Of a DNA stretch of 64,000 nt, positions 26,420 to 37,843 are shown piece after piece; positions within the stretch are counted from its first letter, which is position 1, and the number at the start of each line of letters is the position of its first letter. This DNA comes from Mortierella sp. BCC40632 (Eukaryota; Mortierellomycota; Mortierellomycetes; Mortierellales; Mortierellaceae), in NCBI GenBank assembly GCA_011634665.1, contig WAEK01000001.1:3558501-3622500 (forward strand), in the 5' to 3' direction. The position numbers and the translations under genes are program-made. The notes beneath the pieces were generated by a model. The model was given only the letters and a program-made list of their open reading frames with translations, did no database searches and had not been told where the DNA came from.

Positions 26420-28508
26420 ATGAGTCCAATGGATCTCGTCAGGAGCTTCCACCACGAGCGCATCAGGGCCCTGCTCAAAGACAGTGGTCACCGCAACACC
26501 CCTCTCGATCGAATGTCCGATTCCACCTGTAAGCTTCCTCTCCTCGGTCTTCACCTCTTCACCACCACTGCTCTCGCCGCCATGGGCCACCATTGCTTTG
26601 GTTCAGAAGCATTACGCTGCACCTCGGCTCCCATGAGCTTGCCTTCAGGGCGACAAGTCTCTACAACCTTTCTGCCCCGAAAAATCTCTACTTCCTTCTA
26701 GGATGTTCAATTGACCCTCAGAACCACTCCTTCTCTCCACTATGCTCACCACCTTTGTTCGCTTTCTTGCCTCCACTTCCTCCATACCTATCCACCTACC
26801 GGTCGTTCAACAACACTACCTAGCCATCGTCAAAGTCAAAGGAGACCCGCTCCAGATACCAGAACTGATCCACCTGATCCTAGAATTCACTCCGCCAAAG
26901 AGCTGGCCGATCCTCTGCCGGCTCTCCAAGGCCTGGTGCCGTCTCGTCCGACCCTACATCTGGAAAACGCTCGTCTGCGGGACGGAGAGCGCATCCTATC
27001 GACTACTGCCCTATCTTCCAACGCATGGCCACTTCATTCGCACCCTTGATCTCACTGGTCTCTCATGGATACCCCTCTCAGAGTTTGTTCGCACGCTCAA
27101 CTCGATAGCGACGACCAAGATCTCATCACTCATTCTTCAGGACACAGATATCACTGCGGACCAACTCTCGCTTGCTATCCAACGGATGCCGCACCTTAAG
27201 ACAATCGATGTCCGTGGGTGTGATATGGAGCCTCACCCACTGGACATTATTGCGGCCTTTCCATGGCTCGAATCCATTGCAGTGACACTTAATATCCAAC
27301 ATTCGTCCACGAGTTCACTCTCACCCGAAGAGCCTTACAGTCAGCTCTGGAGGAATCTGAAACAGCTCCATATCACAGGTACAGGAGCCCTGTTCGAGGG
27401 CATTTACAGCTCGATCGCCAATCTGCAAGAGTCGATCAAGTCTTGCAGTCCGTTGAACCTGGAGCGTTTGACGGTCGAGATGTTACCGAGCTGGTCCGAC
27501 ACCACGTTGCTTCATATGATATGTAATAGCCCTCGCCTGAGTCACCTTCACCTTGCCTACTGCGCCTTTTCAGGACGAACATTACTCACAGCGGCCAAAT
27601 CGGCCGCACTTGCAAATATTGTTGAATTGGAGATTGTTCATTGCCCCAACATCTCTGCAGAGGATTGCAATATCTTGTTGGAGTCTTGTCCACGAATTCA
27701 GACTCTAAGACTGGGTGATCTTATATTTGACATGACCACTTTTCCTGTCACCGCTACTACCACGACCACAACCACTACAACCACTACCACCAACTCCGAA
27801 GTTTTGACTACTACTACTACCACAACGACCACTACCACCGAGATGACACTAGACAAGAGAGGAGTAGGAAGTATCAATAGGATATGCCCGACATTGGTAT
27901 CGCTTCATTTGGAAGATTGCATCATGCCGGCCGCGGGTCTTCGCCAGCTCTTGGATAAATGTACTCAACTCCGACAACTGACGATCGATCCCGTCCCAGC
28001 GGATGCAGAAGAGCTTGTGACTGGTTCTGTTTGGGGGTGCCTTCAATTACGAGAATTGACTCTAGGTCGCTTCTCTTGGACCTTGGAGGAAAAGAAGAAT
28101 GAAGCAAAGAAGGCTCAGGTCCGGAAAGGGATTTGGAGTCAAGTCGCAAGGTTACGCAGGTTGGTCTCGCTAGTGATGCTGGATGCTGGAGGACTTCATC
28201 TTCCGGGGAATCGTTCGTTGATCCAAGATTCGGCCACAAGTTTAATGATTACAGGAGGATCAGGAGTAGGAGAGGATGTAATGGAGGAAGGATTGTATCA
28301 ACTATCGGGGCTATCAGGATTAGTAAGACTGACCCTAAACCAACGAGGGTCTTGGTCATTTGCAGATCTAGTGTTTGTTGCCGAGACGTTCCCCATGCTG
28401 GAAGTATTCGGGTATTCGCGGCATGAGATGATCACGCCGTTGTGGTCATGGATGCGACAACATCGACCTGATGTCCATATGAAGGCGATTGAGGTCGAAG
28501 GCTTGTAG
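26420..28508 (+). CDS. F-box/leucine-rich repeat protein, probable 2 exons
   Basis: The core frame starts at the latest at ATG 26742 and ends at 28508. I prefer a spliced start: ATG 26420, exon to 26528, a GTAAGC intron, and acceptor TAG with exon 2 from 26824, giving 597 aa in correct phase and placing the ATG right after a CT-rich leader. An F-box-like segment (IPELIHLILEFTPPKSW, then LCRLSKAWCRLVRPYIW) is followed by irregular leucine-rich repeats to the C-terminus, such as LTVEMLPSWSDTTLLHMICN and LHLEDCIMPAAGLRQLLDKC. Two Thr-only runs (about 27751-27840) interrupt the repeats. F-box proteins deliver substrates to SCF ubiquitin ligases, with the repeats choosing the substrate; early-diverging fungi have large families of them. 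The substrate is unknown. The single-exon model from 26742 (588 aa) remains possible. Confidence 0.8.
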
Positions 28509-30035
28509 TTCCCCAAGGCAACTCTGTTTTGTTTTGCTTTCTCCATATTTTTTGTTGAACGAACTTGGATGGTATTATGGAGGGAACGGCGACATGGTCC
28601 GCAAGTCATTGGGTGACCAATATGCATGATCAGCCGTTCGTACAACAATGGCTGGAGAAGTTGAGAGGAGGAAGAGGAGGAAGAGAAAAATGTACGATGA
28701 GCACGTGAGACACCCTCTTTACTTTTTATCCTTCAACTTCAACCCTCTTTTTCTTTTTCTTCCTAGCACCCGCCTTTTTATTATTATCATTATTACTATT
28801 TCTTGGATCCATTCGACCCCGAGCCAATCACTCAGTAGTGGGCAGGCCGTGGTTTTTATTACCTTCTTCCTTCTACAGCAGTACATTCATGACTATAACT
28901 ATTACTAAAATGAGAAGAAAAGAAAAAAAAAATGGCAGTACCCATGACAAAAGCTAGAGGGCCTGATAATCAATTGATAGAGGATCTCATTCTGTATAGT
29001 CTCTCACTCTTTTCTCTCTCACACAAGGAGAGATGCTAGAGATAGCCAAGGGAGACTAACCCTTGTCCTCTCGCTTCTGGTCATCAGAGTGATCTCGTGA
29101 TGTGTCTTTATACTGCCAGCTCCAATTGGGGAGCAGGAACAGGTTCAAACAGGTTCGAATGTCTCTACAAAGGCGTGTGGGTGGGATAGAGGGTTCTAGA
29201 ATAGTAGAGCCGAGACTTTATACTTTCCTTTCCCTCTCCTCCCTTTTTTTTACCAAGATGTTGCTAACCTGTTGACTTGTGCGGCGTCACTGCTGTGCGC
29301 AAGAGGATACTCTATTATTTTTCTGATCCTCCTTTGCCCTCTCCCCCTCGCCCTCTAGAAAAGTGTAGTTGGCTTAAGCTTTCTTTCTTTCTTTCTTTTT
29401 TGTCTTTTTTTTTTTTGTTTTGTATTTTTTTAAGTGTGTGCATGGACCTTTCTTTTCTTTACCTCTCTTTCTCTCAATCTCCCTCCCCCCTCCCCTTTTT
29501 TGGTAGTCCGTCAGGCAAGCCCTGGGAAACCTGTGATAAATGGCAGGCGTGGGAAGAGGGCTGTGCTATTGTCTCGGAGGCCACATGTTTTATCACTCAC
29601 ACACACACACACAAAGGCGCGTCGTAAGAAAGCTTAATTGTACGTTAATCTCCTACGCCCTTTTTCCTTCTTTCTTTTTCTTATTGTTGGTATCCTTTCT
29701 TTGTAAGCCGATCTTGCTCCATTACGCCCACGAAAAAAAAATATATATATATATATATTTTTATTTTTATTTTGATCGCGTCGACTAGGACTGCCGCTAG
29801 TATCTTCTCCCCCTTCTTCCCTCTTTCTCGATCTCTATCTCACTCACTCTACTCTACTCTCCCGTGCATCCATGGTAATGCATAGAGACCAAGCCCGCGG
29901 CTGTCAGGACGCTCATACCTGGCTCGAGGGGAGGGAAAGTCAATTTCACTATAAAGTGTCCTTTCTTCTTTTTTTTCCCCCTCATACCCCAAACTCCTAG
30001 GCGGACCCAAAAAAAGAAAGAGAGAAAAAAAAAAA

Positions 30036-30043
<8 letters not shown>

Positions 30044-30091
<48 letters not shown>
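30044..30091. repeat. (AG)n microsatellite
   Basis: About 24 uninterrupted AG units following an A-run. Confidence 0.95.
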
Positions 30092-30093
<2 letters not shown>

Positions 30094-30291
30094 GATTGTA
30101 CTATTGGCTTGTGAAAAAGGGAAATAGAGAAAGAAACAATGAGAAAAGAAAGTGGGAGCAAGCTCACTAAACGTAGTTCTATATATTCTTTGGCATTTTA
30201 GCTTTCTCCTCCTTCCCCTTTCCTCCTCTCCCTCCCCCCTCCTTCAATGTTTGAAAATAGTGCTGGCAATTCTTTTCTCCATCTCTCTCTT

Positions 30292-30294
<3 letters not shown>

Positions 30295-30344
<50 letters not shown>
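30295..30344. repeat. (CT)n microsatellite
   Basis: 25 uninterrupted CT units, complementary to the (AG)n run 200 bp away. Confidence 0.95.
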
Positions 30345-30346
<2 letters not shown>

Positions 30347-30639
30347 CATTTTATCGAGTCGGACATGCACCGCGCAGTCTGACTAAGGTCACGACGAGAC
30401 CTGGGGATTGATCTTCCTCCCTTTCCTTTGCTCCCGTCCTCTTTCCACAGTCCCATCTGCATGTGGATGGCGATATTTGCTCAAACACTGGCCAGTGGTT
30501 GGTTCAAGGCCTCTCCCTCTCTCTCTCTGCTGGCTCAAGCTTAATTGATTCTTAGTATTTTTTTTTTTTTTTTTGCGCAGAATCGAGAGGGGTTTATTAG
30601 GATACGATGTAAAGTGATCGACTCGATGTACACACCACA

Positions 30640-30640
<1 letters not shown>

Positions 30641-30718
<78 letters not shown>
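30641..30718. repeat. 78-base poly(A) run
   Basis: Uninterrupted A-run, 84 bp beyond the GATA gene stop codon. It reads as T on that gene's coding strand, so it is not a retroposed tail of that gene. Length may be affected by assembly. Confidence 0.9.
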
Positions 30719-30720
<2 letters not shown>

Positions 30721-30801
30721 TTAAAGGCTAAGGTTAATGATGGAGGGGGGAGAGGTCAAAGGGAGCAAGGAGCAAATAGAAAAACAATAATAATAAGAAA
30801 A

Positions 30802-33800
30802 CTAAAAACTAAGGTGACTAACAGCCTCAAGAGGACTGTGGAGTGCTGCCATGGAAAGAGTCGATCCGTTAACACCTGAGTTGCCATTATTGTTATTCAA
30901 CATGGCCGTGTTCACAAAGATTCCTCCGCCTGGCGTCGCTGCCATACCCGTCGTTCCTGTTGGGTGGTGCACAAAGTTGGGTTGTTGCTGATGATGTGAG
31001 AGATGGAAAGAGTAGGCATAATGTTGCTGTTGTTGCTGTTGCTGTTGCTGTTGCTGTTGTTGTTGCTGTTGCTGTTGCTGTTGATGATGCTGGAGGTGAA
31101 GTGAAGCGTTGTGGATATGACCTTGTGCATGGGCAGCATGGATAGGCATCATGGACATTGGGAAACCACCTGGGGCACCCGAGTGTATCATTGGAACCAT
31201 CCCCGAGCCATGACCATGAGCAGTTGGCATGGCATGAGTCACCATCGAACTCTGTCCTTGACCAGGTGTCGTTGGCGTCATCGCACCCATTCCAGCCTGA
31301 GCAAGTGGCATTCGTGGGATGGTTAACGTAGGCAATGTACTAGCCAAGGGCGTCGTCGGAGTCGCAGGCAGAGGGGAGTAAGGTCGCTGCTGTTGCTGCT
31401 GCTGTTGCTGTTGTTGCTGCTGTTGTTGAATCTGCTGCTTTCCAGTCTCATACCGGGATCGTCTCCGGATAACATTTCGCTTCAGCGAAATGGGCCGGTG
31501 CTTGTGATGCAGCTTGTAGTAGAGGCCACAGGCATTGCAAAGGATTTCGCCAGCGTCATCCTTTCGCCACAGAGGCGTCAACGTCGTTTTGCAGTTGGTG
31601 CACATTGGCTGGAATCCTGCCATCGCCAATCCACCTGCACTTCCGCTCGTCGTGTTGCTACCACTGCCATTCGATGCACCGGATCCCACAGATCCATCCG
31701 TCGAGGTTGGGTCCGAATCATCATCTCCATTCTCGCCTGAGGAACCATTCCCAGACCCAGGGGCTGATCCTGAAGGGCTAGATCGATGGACCTTCATTCC
31801 GCCCATCATGGTCGCTCCATGGATCACCCCGTTCCCAACACCCCCAAATACCGAGCCCACTTGCGCCTGCGCATGTGAGAACGACTGCTGGAGGTGCTTG
31901 GGCCGATGAATGGCATGGAGCTTATGGTATAAACCACAAGCATTGCACAATGGCTCATTGTCTGCAGACCGTCGCCAGAGTGGGGTCACGGTCACACCAC
32001 AGTTATGGCATCGAACCCCCATCCCCGCTGCGGCCTTGATCGCGGCCTTGGATGGCTTGCGGGCCTTGGCAATCTTGGTCGGGCTCGTGCTTCGGATTGC
32101 AAGGCTACCGCTATGGCTCTCATGAGGAAAAGCACCATTGCTGCCAACGGGGCTGGACACGATCAAAGGACGGACCAGATTTGCCAGGCCCGTAGTCGTG
32201 GGCGTGGTTGGAGTGGTTGGGGCAATCGAGACTGGGGTCAGAGGCGCAAAGGGAGAGGCCAGGGACGTGGGCGTGCCTGGGTGGGCCGAGTGTGGCGAGG
32301 CAAGAAGCGAAGAAGGGATCGAGAGTGGAAGCGATGTCGTTGAGAGTAGTGGCAGAGGTGGCCGGGCTTGAATCTGAGCCACAACAGGCAAGAGCGGGGT
32401 CGTCTGCGCCGCTGTGACAGCAGCAGACGTTGGTGGGCTCGCGATCGAGTCTGACATGAGCACCATCGGAGAGGTGGGAGACAGGGGAGACATTGGCCGC
32501 ATCGTGAATGGATGAGACCGGACCTGCAGCTGGATATTGGATGCTACTGAGACAGGGGCCGGGACCGTGCCAGAGACAGAGACCGGGATCGAGGCTGGGA
32601 CTGAAGTCGAGGTCAAGGGAGAGGACAGGGACAGTGGGGATGGGGAGGACAAGGAAGAAGAAGAGGATGAAGAGGAAGAGGAAGAGGGAGGGTTGACACT
32701 CAAGACAGTGACCTGCGAAGACTCGGCGGCGACGCCAAGAGGCGATGGCGTTGAGGAAGGTGTCCCTGGAGGAGAGATCATCCCTGGTTGTACTTGATGC
32801 GAGGGCAATAGCCTTGGCTTGAGGACTGACCGAGAGTTGGTCGACTGGGGCTGTTGTTGCTGCTGGAATGAGCGGTGTTGGAGGGGATATTGTTGTGGTT
32901 GTTGCGAGACCAATGTCTGTGAAGGACGTGGCGATTGCATCGAAAAGTGCACAGAATTGGACGACGTCGGCGTCGAGGGACGCGGCGTGTGCATAGACTG
33001 GACAAATCCTCCGCCGATGGCCATCGCCTGCGTGGCTGTCGGGAGGAAGGATGTGCTTGAGGCTGTGGTCGTAGTCGTCGCGTCTTGAGACATCCATGGT
33101 GAGGAAAAGAAGCTATTGGATCCCTCGCTGGGATCTGCTGGCTGTTGTTGTTGAGATAGACCCGAGGATGGGAAAACTGACCTTCCGTCGCTGTAACTAT
33201 TGCTGTCGCTGTGTTTGCTTGGTAGGGTTACAGGAACAGGCATGGGCTCATGAATGGGAGCAGACGTCGGCATCCCCACGGGCAACGCCGGTTCTGCCAC
33301 GGACACGGGCAGAGACACAGACATGGACATGGACACAGGCATTGCCATGGACATGGAGAAGGGCAAGGGCATGATCCAGCCATGGGGGTCTTGCAGTAGC
33401 TCCATGTGTGTCATCTCCTCATCCTTGCTGTCCAGCAGCACGGACGAGGTCGAAGGTGAGGGCGAGGCCAGGGTAGTGGAAGGGGTCAGCGAACCGAGCA
33501 ACGTCCGGGGATCGGACTCGGGCGCGTCTGAGAAGAGGAGCGTCGTCGCCAATGAAGCGGACGAAGGCGCGGCAGGGGTAGCGATGGGGGAATAGGAAGA
33601 TGCGTCCGAGGTGGTGGGCATGCCCAACAGGACCTCATTGGGCGACGTGCTGTAGAACGAATGTGTTGTGGATGAGGTGGAAGAAGGGGTAGAACTTCGA
33701 GTGTAGCAGTAGTCATCGGACATGAAGGGTAGCTCAAGAACAGACCCTGCGGGTACTGAGGGATCGACAGTCATTGGGAAAGGAGAGGTGTAGGGCGAGG

Positions 33801-33909
33801 AAGAGTAAGAGAAAAAAGGATGAATGGAAGGGAGAGCAAAAGGGGGTGAAGAGGAAAATGAGTTCGTTCGCGAGAAGCGAACCGTTGCAAACCAAGCAAA
33901 GGGATGCAA
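30802..33909 (-). CDS. Two-finger GATA-type transcription factor
   Basis: Intronless frame of 1035 aa from ATG 33909, stop TAG at 30804-30802. An internal Met at 33774 ([11 protein letters not shown]) may be the real start, since the preceding 45 residues look like leader sequence. Two zinc fingers of the CX2C-X17-CX2C class are visible. Finger 1 is at about residue 634 ([22 protein letters not shown]) and finger 2 at about residue 770 ([22 protein letters not shown]), the latter followed by a basic tail ([14 protein letters not shown]). Two-finger fungal GATA factors are often repressors of iron uptake (SreA, Fep1, Urbs1), but those have a Cys-rich block between the fingers. Here the linker is Gly/Ser/Asp-rich with no such block, so an iron role is uncertain. 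The N-terminal 600 residues are Ser/Pro/Thr-rich. Poly-Gln runs are encoded near 31388-31435 and 31022-31085. It is preceded by a very long gene-free region. Confidence 0.88.
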   Translation of the reverse strand: MHPFAWFATVRFSRTNSFSSSPPFALPSIHPFFSYSSSPYTSPFPMTVDPSVPAGSVLELPFMSDDYCYTRSSTPSSTSSTTHSFYSTSPNEVLLGMPTTSDASSYSPIATPAAPSSASLATTLLFSDAPESDPRTLLGSLTPSTTLASPSPSTSSVLLDSKDEEMTHMELLQDPHGWIMPLPFSMSMAMPVSMSMSVSLPVSVAEPALPVGMPTSAPIHEPMPVPVTLPSKHSDSNSYSDGRSVFPSSGLSQQQQPADPSEGSNSFFSSPWMSQDATTTTTASSTSFLPTATQAMAIGGGFVQSMHTPRPSTPTSSNSVHFSMQSPRPSQTLVSQQPQQYPLQHRSFQQQQQPQSTNSRSVLKPRLLPSHQVQPGMISPPGTPSSTPSPLGVAAESSQVTVLSVNPPSSSSSSSSSSSLSSPSPLSLSSPLTSTSVPASIPVSVSGTVPAPVSVASNIQLQVRSHPFTMRPMSPLSPTSPMVLMSDSIASPPTSAAVTAAQTTPLLPVVAQIQARPPLPLLSTTSLPLSIPSSLLASPHSAHPGTPTSLASPFAPLTPVSIAPTTPTTPTTTGLANLVRPLIVSSPVGSNGAFPHESHSGSLAIRSTSPTKIAKARKPSKAAIKAAAGMGVRCHNCGVTVTPLWRRSADNEPLCNACGLYHKLHAIHRPKHLQQSFSHAQAQVGSVFGGVGNGVIHGATMMGGMKVHRSSPSGSAPGSGNGSSGENGDDDSDPTSTDGSVGSGASNGSGSNTTSGSAGGLAMAGFQPMCTNCKTTLTPLWRKDDAGEILCNACGLYYKLHHKHRPISLKRNVIRRRSRYETGKQQIQQQQQQQQQQQQQQRPYSPLPATPTTPLASTLPTLTIPRMPLAQAGMGAMTPTTPGQGQSSMVTHAMPTAHGHGSGMVPMIHSGAPGGFPMSMMPIHAAHAQGHIHNASLHLQHHQQQQQQQQQQQQQQQQQQQQHYAYSFHLSHHQQQPNFVHHPTGTTGMAATPGGGIFVNTAMLNNNNGNSGVNGSTLSMAALHSPLEAVSHLSF

Positions 33910-34181
33910 GGAAAGGGCAGGAGTGTTGAGTTTTTAAGTGTGGAGAGAGGTGGAGAGAGAGTGAGGGCTAGAAGGGGCGCAAGGACGAGAGGGAAAAGAG
34001 GAAAAGCAGTGTCCCGAGGCTGGAGAACAGGCTACAGTAGAGAGAGAGAGCGATAGAGAGAGAAGCAAGTAGGAAGAGGGAGGCGAGATGATGGAAAGTC
34101 GAAGAGGAGAGAAGAGAAAAGAGAGAAAAAGAAGAGGAGGAGGAAGGGAAAGTGGCGACAATTAATAGTCGCGGCGAGAAA

Positions 34182-34213
<32 letters not shown>

Positions 34214-34226
34214 TCTGTGTGTGTAT

Positions 34227-34261
<35 letters not shown>
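34214..34261. repeat. (GT)n microsatellite
   Basis: GT dinucleotide run with two interruptions near its start, in the leader side of the GATA gene, followed by GTGA/GAGT simple repeats to about 34320. Confidence 0.9.
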
Positions 34262-34264
<3 letters not shown>

Positions 34265-37200
34265 ATGGTGAGAGTGAATGAGAGTGAGTGAGTGAGAGTG
34301 AGAGTGAGTGAGTGAGAGAAAGAGAGAAATGTAAAGTGAGAGAGTAGGAGAGAGTAGTGTGTATGAAGTGAGAGAGAAAGAAGTAAAAGGAAAAATGAGA
34401 AAGAAAAAAAAATATATAGCGAGTGAGTGAGAGTTGACTGAATAGTCGAGCTACTCATTCCTTTTCAATACTAATTGAATCGTGAGCATAATCCTTCACT
34501 CTCCTTCCCCTGTCTCTGCAGGCCCTTTTTGTCCCTCTCCCGTCCTTCTCTCTCTCTCTCTCTCTCCAACTCACTCACTCACCCATTCACTCACTTACTC
34601 ACTCACTCGTCTTTTTCTTACTTTCAACCTCCAATGCCAACCTTGCTTTCGCTGCCATGCCCGTATTGACAGCATCTCCTCCTCCCCTTCTCTAACGACT
34701 ACCCCCTTTCTCAGCCTTGTACGTCCCACTTCGGCGTCCGATTGCCTGCCGACCCGGTCTACCCTGCTCGAGAGAGCGGCCGAGACAAGGACAGTGTGTA
34801 AGTAAGAGTGAATGAATGGGTGAGTAAGAGGAACAAAAAAGAGCGTCCAGAGAATGAGCCAGAGCCAAAGAGGACCAAGAAAGAGCAAATCGAGTCCGCC
34901 TGGTCGCTCCGTTTCTCTTCCCCACCACTTCTACTACCACCATCGCCGCCCGCCTTTTCATTCAACCATTTGGCTCTAGTCACGACTCTGAAGTACTGCA
35001 TCGGCTCTGGCGTAGGCACAACATACAGGAAGCTTGTTTCTGGCATGTCATCCCTGTCCAACTCACTCCACATCAACTCAATGCCGCGAGTACACATATA
35101 CTCCTTGTTGCAGTCTATAGTACTCAAAAGTCGCAGGCCAACACAAACGTCTCAGTTTTGTGTATGTCCCCAGCGCTTCCCGCTCGATGCTCATGGGAGA
35201 GAAAGAAGAAGGAACTATTATTGTAGGTAGTGTTTGTAGATATTTGGATGACCTGTCAGACGGCCGTTGGTCCAAATAGGCTTCTCGGTGAGGCAAAACC
35301 TGCTTCTGGACCCTGCGAGCTGGATGGGGGAGAGAGTGAAGGTAGGAGAGAGAATGGAGTAGGTTGAGGACAAAGGTCAGGGAGGAAGGACAACAACAAA
35401 ACAACAGCAGTGCCCTCTGACAAACACGTTGCATGGTTGACATTCAACAGAGGCTGAGGGGTGATGAGCTTGGGGGGTGGGGAGTGACAACAACTGACAA
35501 GACATGCAAGCATTTGGGTGTGCGGATTGAATTGAGATGAATATGGGCGGAAGAGCCACGAAAGGCATTGAATGGGGTGTGGGATAAGTGGGCGAGGCCC
35601 ATGGGTCCGACTCACCTACTCTGTCTGTCAGGCGTGGCCTAGTCTGGCTGCCCAGCGCACCAATACCGATTCACGACCCCGCCTGAGAAATGAAGACGCG
35701 CCAAAGCACGCAACTCTTGTCCCCACGTCTGTTTCGAGCTCCTCTCGACTCACCCTGAGTTCAGTTCAACCGCGGGGTGGCGCACACTCTCTTTTTTTCT
35801 TACTCCTCTCCTTCTCTCTCCTTCTCTTCTTTGGCCTGCAGGTGCAGCCCACATGTGTGTTGACCCTGCGGCCCCATCCAGTCCTGTTATGGCTCTGTTC
35901 GCTACTCACAGGCCTTTGCACACGGACTACGGTAACCGCCGTGGCAGCAGTAGGGCACAAAAAGGGAACTGACCAACTCCAGAGAGAAAACAAAAGAGAC
36001 AAGTGCAATGGGCGAGAAATGAGTGAGAGAGAGGAGAGAAATATAAGGCCTTTCAGTCCTTGTGCCACCGGCCTCTTGCTCAACTCAACGCCTTAAGTAA
36101 CCTTATTTTCCACCAGCCTGAAGCCATGGGAGGATCGTCTCTTGCTTGGCGAGACCCTTCCTTCGCCAAAAAGAATAGTGCAAGGGGGGGAGAACACATC
36201 GTCCCTCTCTCTCATGTCGATTGCTGTCGCCTCACTGGTCCCTTCAGTATAAGTCAATCCGTGTCACGACTCTGCACTTGCTTGTTGTTTGCTTCCCTAC
36301 TCCTCTCAATCCCCTTCTGCCTCGGTCCCTCTCTCTCTCTCTTTCCTCTCTCTCCTCTGCTCTGGCCTACCCTGCCCCCTCACTGTTTCCTCTGGAAGCA
36401 AGAGCGCAATATACAGCCCCAATGTACTGAATCAAGGTAAATACTCCCAGAAATGAACAATCGAAGAATGAGCAACATACCTGCGGGTTTCCTTCTCGGA
36501 ACCGGACTGAAGGTACGCGCAAGGTCGCTTCCTTTCCCCTCCTCCCCTCTCTTTTCCTCTCTTTGAGCTCTATCCGCTCTATACCATCATAGGTTGACTC
36601 GATCGTGCGGAGGTAGAATGAAGTCCTCTTTTTAGCGGCAGCTCTGCAGGACCCCGGAGAAAGCTTTGGATAGGGAAGCCTTTTGCTCTTTTGTCTTGGG
36701 TCTGACTCTGGCGCAAAACTAGATAGGGACTCAAGGGTCTGGCCTCAAGAGTGGACACGAATCAATTGCGTCGTCCTTCGCTGAAAGGACCATGTCAGAG
36801 TAACATGTCCAGTTATAAAAAAAAGAAAAGAAAAGAACAGAAATGGGGTTTCGCAGGATATCTTTGGTCTTCTGTTGTAAAATACTCGAACCTATCCTTA
36901 CTTTCATCCCTCGCACAGAGCACTTGGGGGTGAGGGCCAAAAACGGGAACCAGAGTCCGCGCGCACCTCATCCCGGTTGTCGTCCCGCCAACCATGTGTC
37001 CCATATACCCGAGGGCAGTACCCCGCCTTCCCCTTTCTTCCTCTTCCTCTTTTGTCCCCTGGCCTGCATTCTGTCTCAGTAGGTATCAGATGGTCCAGCC
37101 TCTCATAGCGCGTGGCCTCATGGCTGGACCCTGTCGTCACCCTCCGCGCCCACTCCTCTAGTCATGGTACCTCCTCCCACGTTTCCTATCCTCCTTCACC

Positions 37201-37773
37201 GAGCGCCGGACGTATCCTGATTCAGCCAAAGGTACCCGAAAATATTTTTTAGAGAAAGGAATGGGTGAAGGAAAAAATAGACAAGGAGAATAGATCCTCC
37301 GGTAGTGGTAGTGGAGTGGATGGGAAGAGGAGATGAGGGAGGGAGCCAGCTCCCCTTGTCCCCAATATAAACACACTTTTTTCTTGGACTTCCCGGAGAG
37401 CCTCAAAAACCCTTTGATCGCAACCCAAGAATAGCAGGAAAAAGAATAAAGAAAGTTCGTTGTCCGTGGTAAGTATGAATCACCAATGTCGCCATTGCCC
37501 GCAGGGCCATCTCCTCCACTCGTGGCCCTTCCTTTAGGCGAGGCAGGTTAGTTGTGGCGGAGGAAAGTTTGAAGAGAGAGCGGGGCGAGAAAGAGGGAGA
37601 GGGGGGAAGAGAGAGGGAGAGGGGAGAGAGAGAGGGAGAGATAGGTTGCAGACTAGCAACCGTCAGCCGTGTGAGTGAGTCCATGTGCAAGAGAAGTGTG
37701 AAGCGTGGGCCAAGAGAGGGAACGAGTCAGAGTGCGAGGAGACAGCCAGCCAGACAGAGACAGCAGAGACAGG

Positions 37774-37805
37774 CAGAGAGAGAGAGAGAGAGAGGGAAAG
37801 GGAGG

Positions 37806-37841
<36 letters not shown>
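37774..37841. repeat. GA-rich microsatellite block
   Basis: Two AG runs separated by a short GGGA-rich stretch within a larger purine-rich segment (37555-37845). Confidence 0.85.

Positions 37842-37843
<2 letters not shown>

Larger units (their letters stand above)
28509..30801. other. Intergenic: convergent 3' region with microsatellites
   Basis: About 2.3 kb between the F-box gene and the GATA factor 3' end. No coding region is supported. The first 700 bp are ordinary, followed by T-runs, a TA run near 29740, a long (AG)n, a (CT)n and a 78-base A-run. Confidence 0.55.

Noticed and set aside
26237..26593. Minus-strand frame of 118 codons next to the transposon
   Set aside because: It overlaps the proposed first exon of the F-box gene and runs into a poly-Lys tract and the transposon end. 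The sense exon has a good donor and correct phase.
34759..35127. Minus-strand frame with a non-repetitive first 50 residues
   Set aside because: It looks slightly protein-like, but the second half is Ser/Leu/Phe simple sequence and no family is recognised. Not enough to call a gene.
35572..36096. Plus-strand frame of 174 codons in the gene-free block
   Set aside because: No recognisable domain, mixed hydrophobic and simple-sequence content, no supporting splice or start context.
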